From NCBI RefSeq assembly GCF_001314225.1, contig NZ_CP012697.1:1674001-1738000 (forward strand): DNA of 64,000 nucleotides, written 5' to 3'. Under the pieces are notes generated by a model. It worked only from the letters and a program-made list of their open reading frames with translations. It made no database searches and had not been told where the DNA came from. Source of the stretch: Microbacterium sp. No. 7 (lineage in GTDB: Bacteria > Actinomycetota > Actinomycetes > Actinomycetales > Microbacteriaceae). The position numbers were made by a program, and so were the translations under genes. This document shows positions 62,964 through 64,000 of the stretch, piece by piece (position 1 is the first letter of the stretch; each line of letters opens with the position of its first letter).

Positions 62964-63374
62964 TTAGGGGATCCAGCACGCCTTGACAAAAGCGGTCGTC
63001 GCCTCGGCGACCGTGGGAACGGTCTCGGTGAAGATCCGGCTGTGCGCGGCGTCGGCCGGATACTCGACGATGCGCCAGCCGACGACGCCGTGCTCGGCGT
63101 CCTGCGCCTCGAGCGCGCACGCGACCGGCACGTCGGGCCGGGTGGTGATCTGGAAGCGCAGCGTGATCTCGTGCGCCGTCGGCGGCTCGAAGCCGAGGTC
63201 GATCGCGTCGGCGGTGCGCAGCGACGACGCGATGGTCGACCAGACCGTGACGCCCAGCGCCGCCCCGGCGACGATCACGACGCCGGCGACCCACCAGCGC
63301 GTGCGGCGCTGCGAGCTGCGCCGGCCGTAGCGGTCGGCGAGCAGCTCTGCGTGGGCGGCGGTGTCGGTGCTCAT
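62964..63374 (-). CDS. DUF4307 membrane protein
   Basis: 136 residues. The motif LLADRYGRRSSQRRTRWW starts the protein, followed by one membrane helix (VAGVVIVAGAALGVTVWSTI) and an extracytoplasmic Ig-like or beta domain (AHEITLRFQITTRPDVPVAC, GVVGWRIVEYPADAAHSRIF) ending TAFVKACWIP. The N-terminal DRYGRR and C-terminal KACWxP are typical of DUF4307, an actinobacterial family of unknown function commonly next to greA. It is upstream of greA on the same strand. Confidence 0.88.
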   Translation of the reverse strand: MSTDTAAHAELLADRYGRRSSQRRTRWWVAGVVIVAGAALGVTVWSTIASSLRTADAIDLGFEPPTAHEITLRFQITTRPDVPVACALEAQDAEHGVVGWRIVEYPADAAHSRIFTETVPTVAEATTAFVKACWIP

Positions 63375-63467
63375 GTGCTCTCGATGCGGGAGGGACGGTG
63401 CGAAAGGAGTTCCAGGGGCCGATTAGGCTGGTGGTCCTAGGCTACCGCCGAACGAGAGCAGAGGTTG

Positions 63468-63740
63468 ATGCACGTGTCGATGTCATGGATTCTCAGCGCG
63501 ACAGTGCCGACCCCCACGATGACCGTCGATCCCGAGTCGGTGACGCCGGGCTTCGCGGGGTTCGTCGCGATCGCGATCCTCGCCCTCGCGGTGGTCGCGC
63601 TCGTGCTCGACATGCTGCGCCGGGTGCGCCGGGCCAAGTACCGGTCGATGATCAACGAGGAGCTCGACGCCGAGCTCGCGGAGCAGCAGGGCTCGTCGGC
63701 CACGGGGACGGCTACAGGGGAGAGCCCAGCGAAGGAGTGA
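63468..63740 (+). CDS. Small membrane protein with acidic tail
   Basis: 90 residues. The start ATG 63468 follows GCAGAGG by about 3 bases; TAGGCT at 63438-63443 is a likely -10 box. After a short exported N-terminus (TVPTPTMTVDPESVTPGF) comes one membrane helix (AGFVAIAILALAVVALVLDM), then a basic stretch LRRVRRAKYRSM and an acidic tail (INEELDAELAEQQGSS). The layout is typical of a conserved actinobacterial protein of unknown function beside the hemolysin-III gene. Its last 29 bases overlap that gene on the other strand. Confidence 0.72.
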   Translation: MHVSMSWILSATVPTPTMTVDPESVTPGFAGFVAIAILALAVVALVLDMLRRVRRAKYRSMINEELDAELAEQQGSSATGTATGESPAKE

Positions 63741-64000
63741 CCGGCGTCAGCGTGATGAGCAGGCACGCGGTCCAGTGGCACAGGAACGCCAGCACGGTGC
63801 ACACGTGGAAGATCTCGTGGAAGCCGAAGTGGTCGGGCCACGGGTTCGGGCGCTTGAGCGCGTAGATGACGGCGCCCACCGTGTAGAGCAGGCCGCCGAC
63901 GATCACGAGCACCATCATCGCGACGCTGGCGTTCAGCAGGTCGCCGAGGTACATGACGGCCGCCCAGCCGAGCGCGAGGTAGAGGGCGACGTAGAGCCAG
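63712..64000 (-). CDS. trhA: Hemolysin III-type (TrhA/PAQR) membrane protein, 5' part beyond the window
   Basis: 96 residues of the C-terminal part are visible; the frame runs off the right edge (WLYVALYLALGWAAVMYL). The hallmark His motif is present: NPWPDHFGFHEIFHVCTVLA, with HEIFH preceding FLCHWTACLLITLTP. Other helices are MMVLVIVGGLLYTVGAVIYA. These HlyIII/YqfA proteins carry a metal site of the PAQR type and affect membrane energetics. The name hemolysin is historical. Its 3' end overlaps the convergent small membrane protein gene. Confidence 0.88.
   Translation of the reverse strand, partial: WLYVALYLALGWAAVMYLGDLLNASVAMMVLVIVGGLLYTVGAVIYALKRPNPWPDHFGFHEIFHVCTVLAFLCHWTACLLITLTPVTPSLGSPL

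Overview
The window is chromosomal DNA from a high-GC actinobacterium. The best fit is the family Microbacteriaceae, probably Microbacterium or a close relative. This rests on the very high GC content, the actinobacterial genes (DUF501, DUF4307, FtsB/DivIC beside enolase, a MarP-like protease, alanine-racemase-like aldolase beside an arabinonolactone oxidase) and the linked glmU-prs and rplY-pth-mfd blocks. Many genes start 6-7 bases after a TAGNNT -10 box, the mark of leaderless transcripts. I saw no insertion sequence, prophage, integrase or CRISPR array. The identification was made by reading alone, without a database search.

Layout. 0-6.4 kb: end of a MarP-like periplasmic serine protease; a probable Zur-controlled divergent pair (CobW-like protein and zinc-independent ribosomal protein L36); a SnoaL-like protein; a CcdA/DsbA-type thiol redox pair; a beta-propeller lactonase; a MarR regulator. 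6.4-11.8 kb: tRNA-Gln touching glmU, then prs and a P2-type cation ATPase. 11.9-17.5 kb: a flavin electron-transfer cluster (FMN-binding lipoprotein, ApbE, RnfD/ferredoxin-reductase fusion) and a two-component system. 17.5-22.9 kb: gluconate module (gnd, permease, kinase, GntR-type regulator). 22.9-35.3 kb: housekeeping genes (a 41-residue membrane protein, rplY, pth, mfd, gdhA, a hexapeptide-repeat protein, ppc, mazG, hisS).

35.3-38.7 kb: copper handling (CopC, PCu(A)C, Tat-exported DyP peroxidase, His-bearing membrane protein). 38.7-42.6 kb: VOC protein, AraC regulator, DUF4442 protein, membrane protein, O-methyltransferase. 42.7-47.9 kb: eno, ftsB, DUF501, a subtilase-fold protein whose nucleophile serine is glycine, type II NADH dehydrogenase, and a tRNA with UAA anticodon but a short variable loop. 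47.9-52.8 kb: XRE-cupin regulator and BenE transporter sharing a duplicated palindrome; a secreted trypsin-like protease overlapping a small secreted peptide that carries the protease's own C-terminal tail; an AraC regulator; a 680-base tract with an unusual Cys-repeat small gene. 52.8-64 kb: aldolase-like protein, lactone oxidase, LemA, HtpX, AI-2E-type permease, ilvA, a binding-protein/VWA lipoprotein and membrane partner, greA, DUF4307, and a partial hemolysin-III-type protein.

The most interesting items are the protease/peptide pair at 50-51 kb with an identical nine-residue tail, the Cys-repeat peptide at 52.5 kb, the dead subtilase at 45 kb, the unusual UAA tRNA at 47.9 kb, the Zur-type locus at 2.2 kb, and several unrelated palindromic repeat elements, one inside the mazG reading frame.
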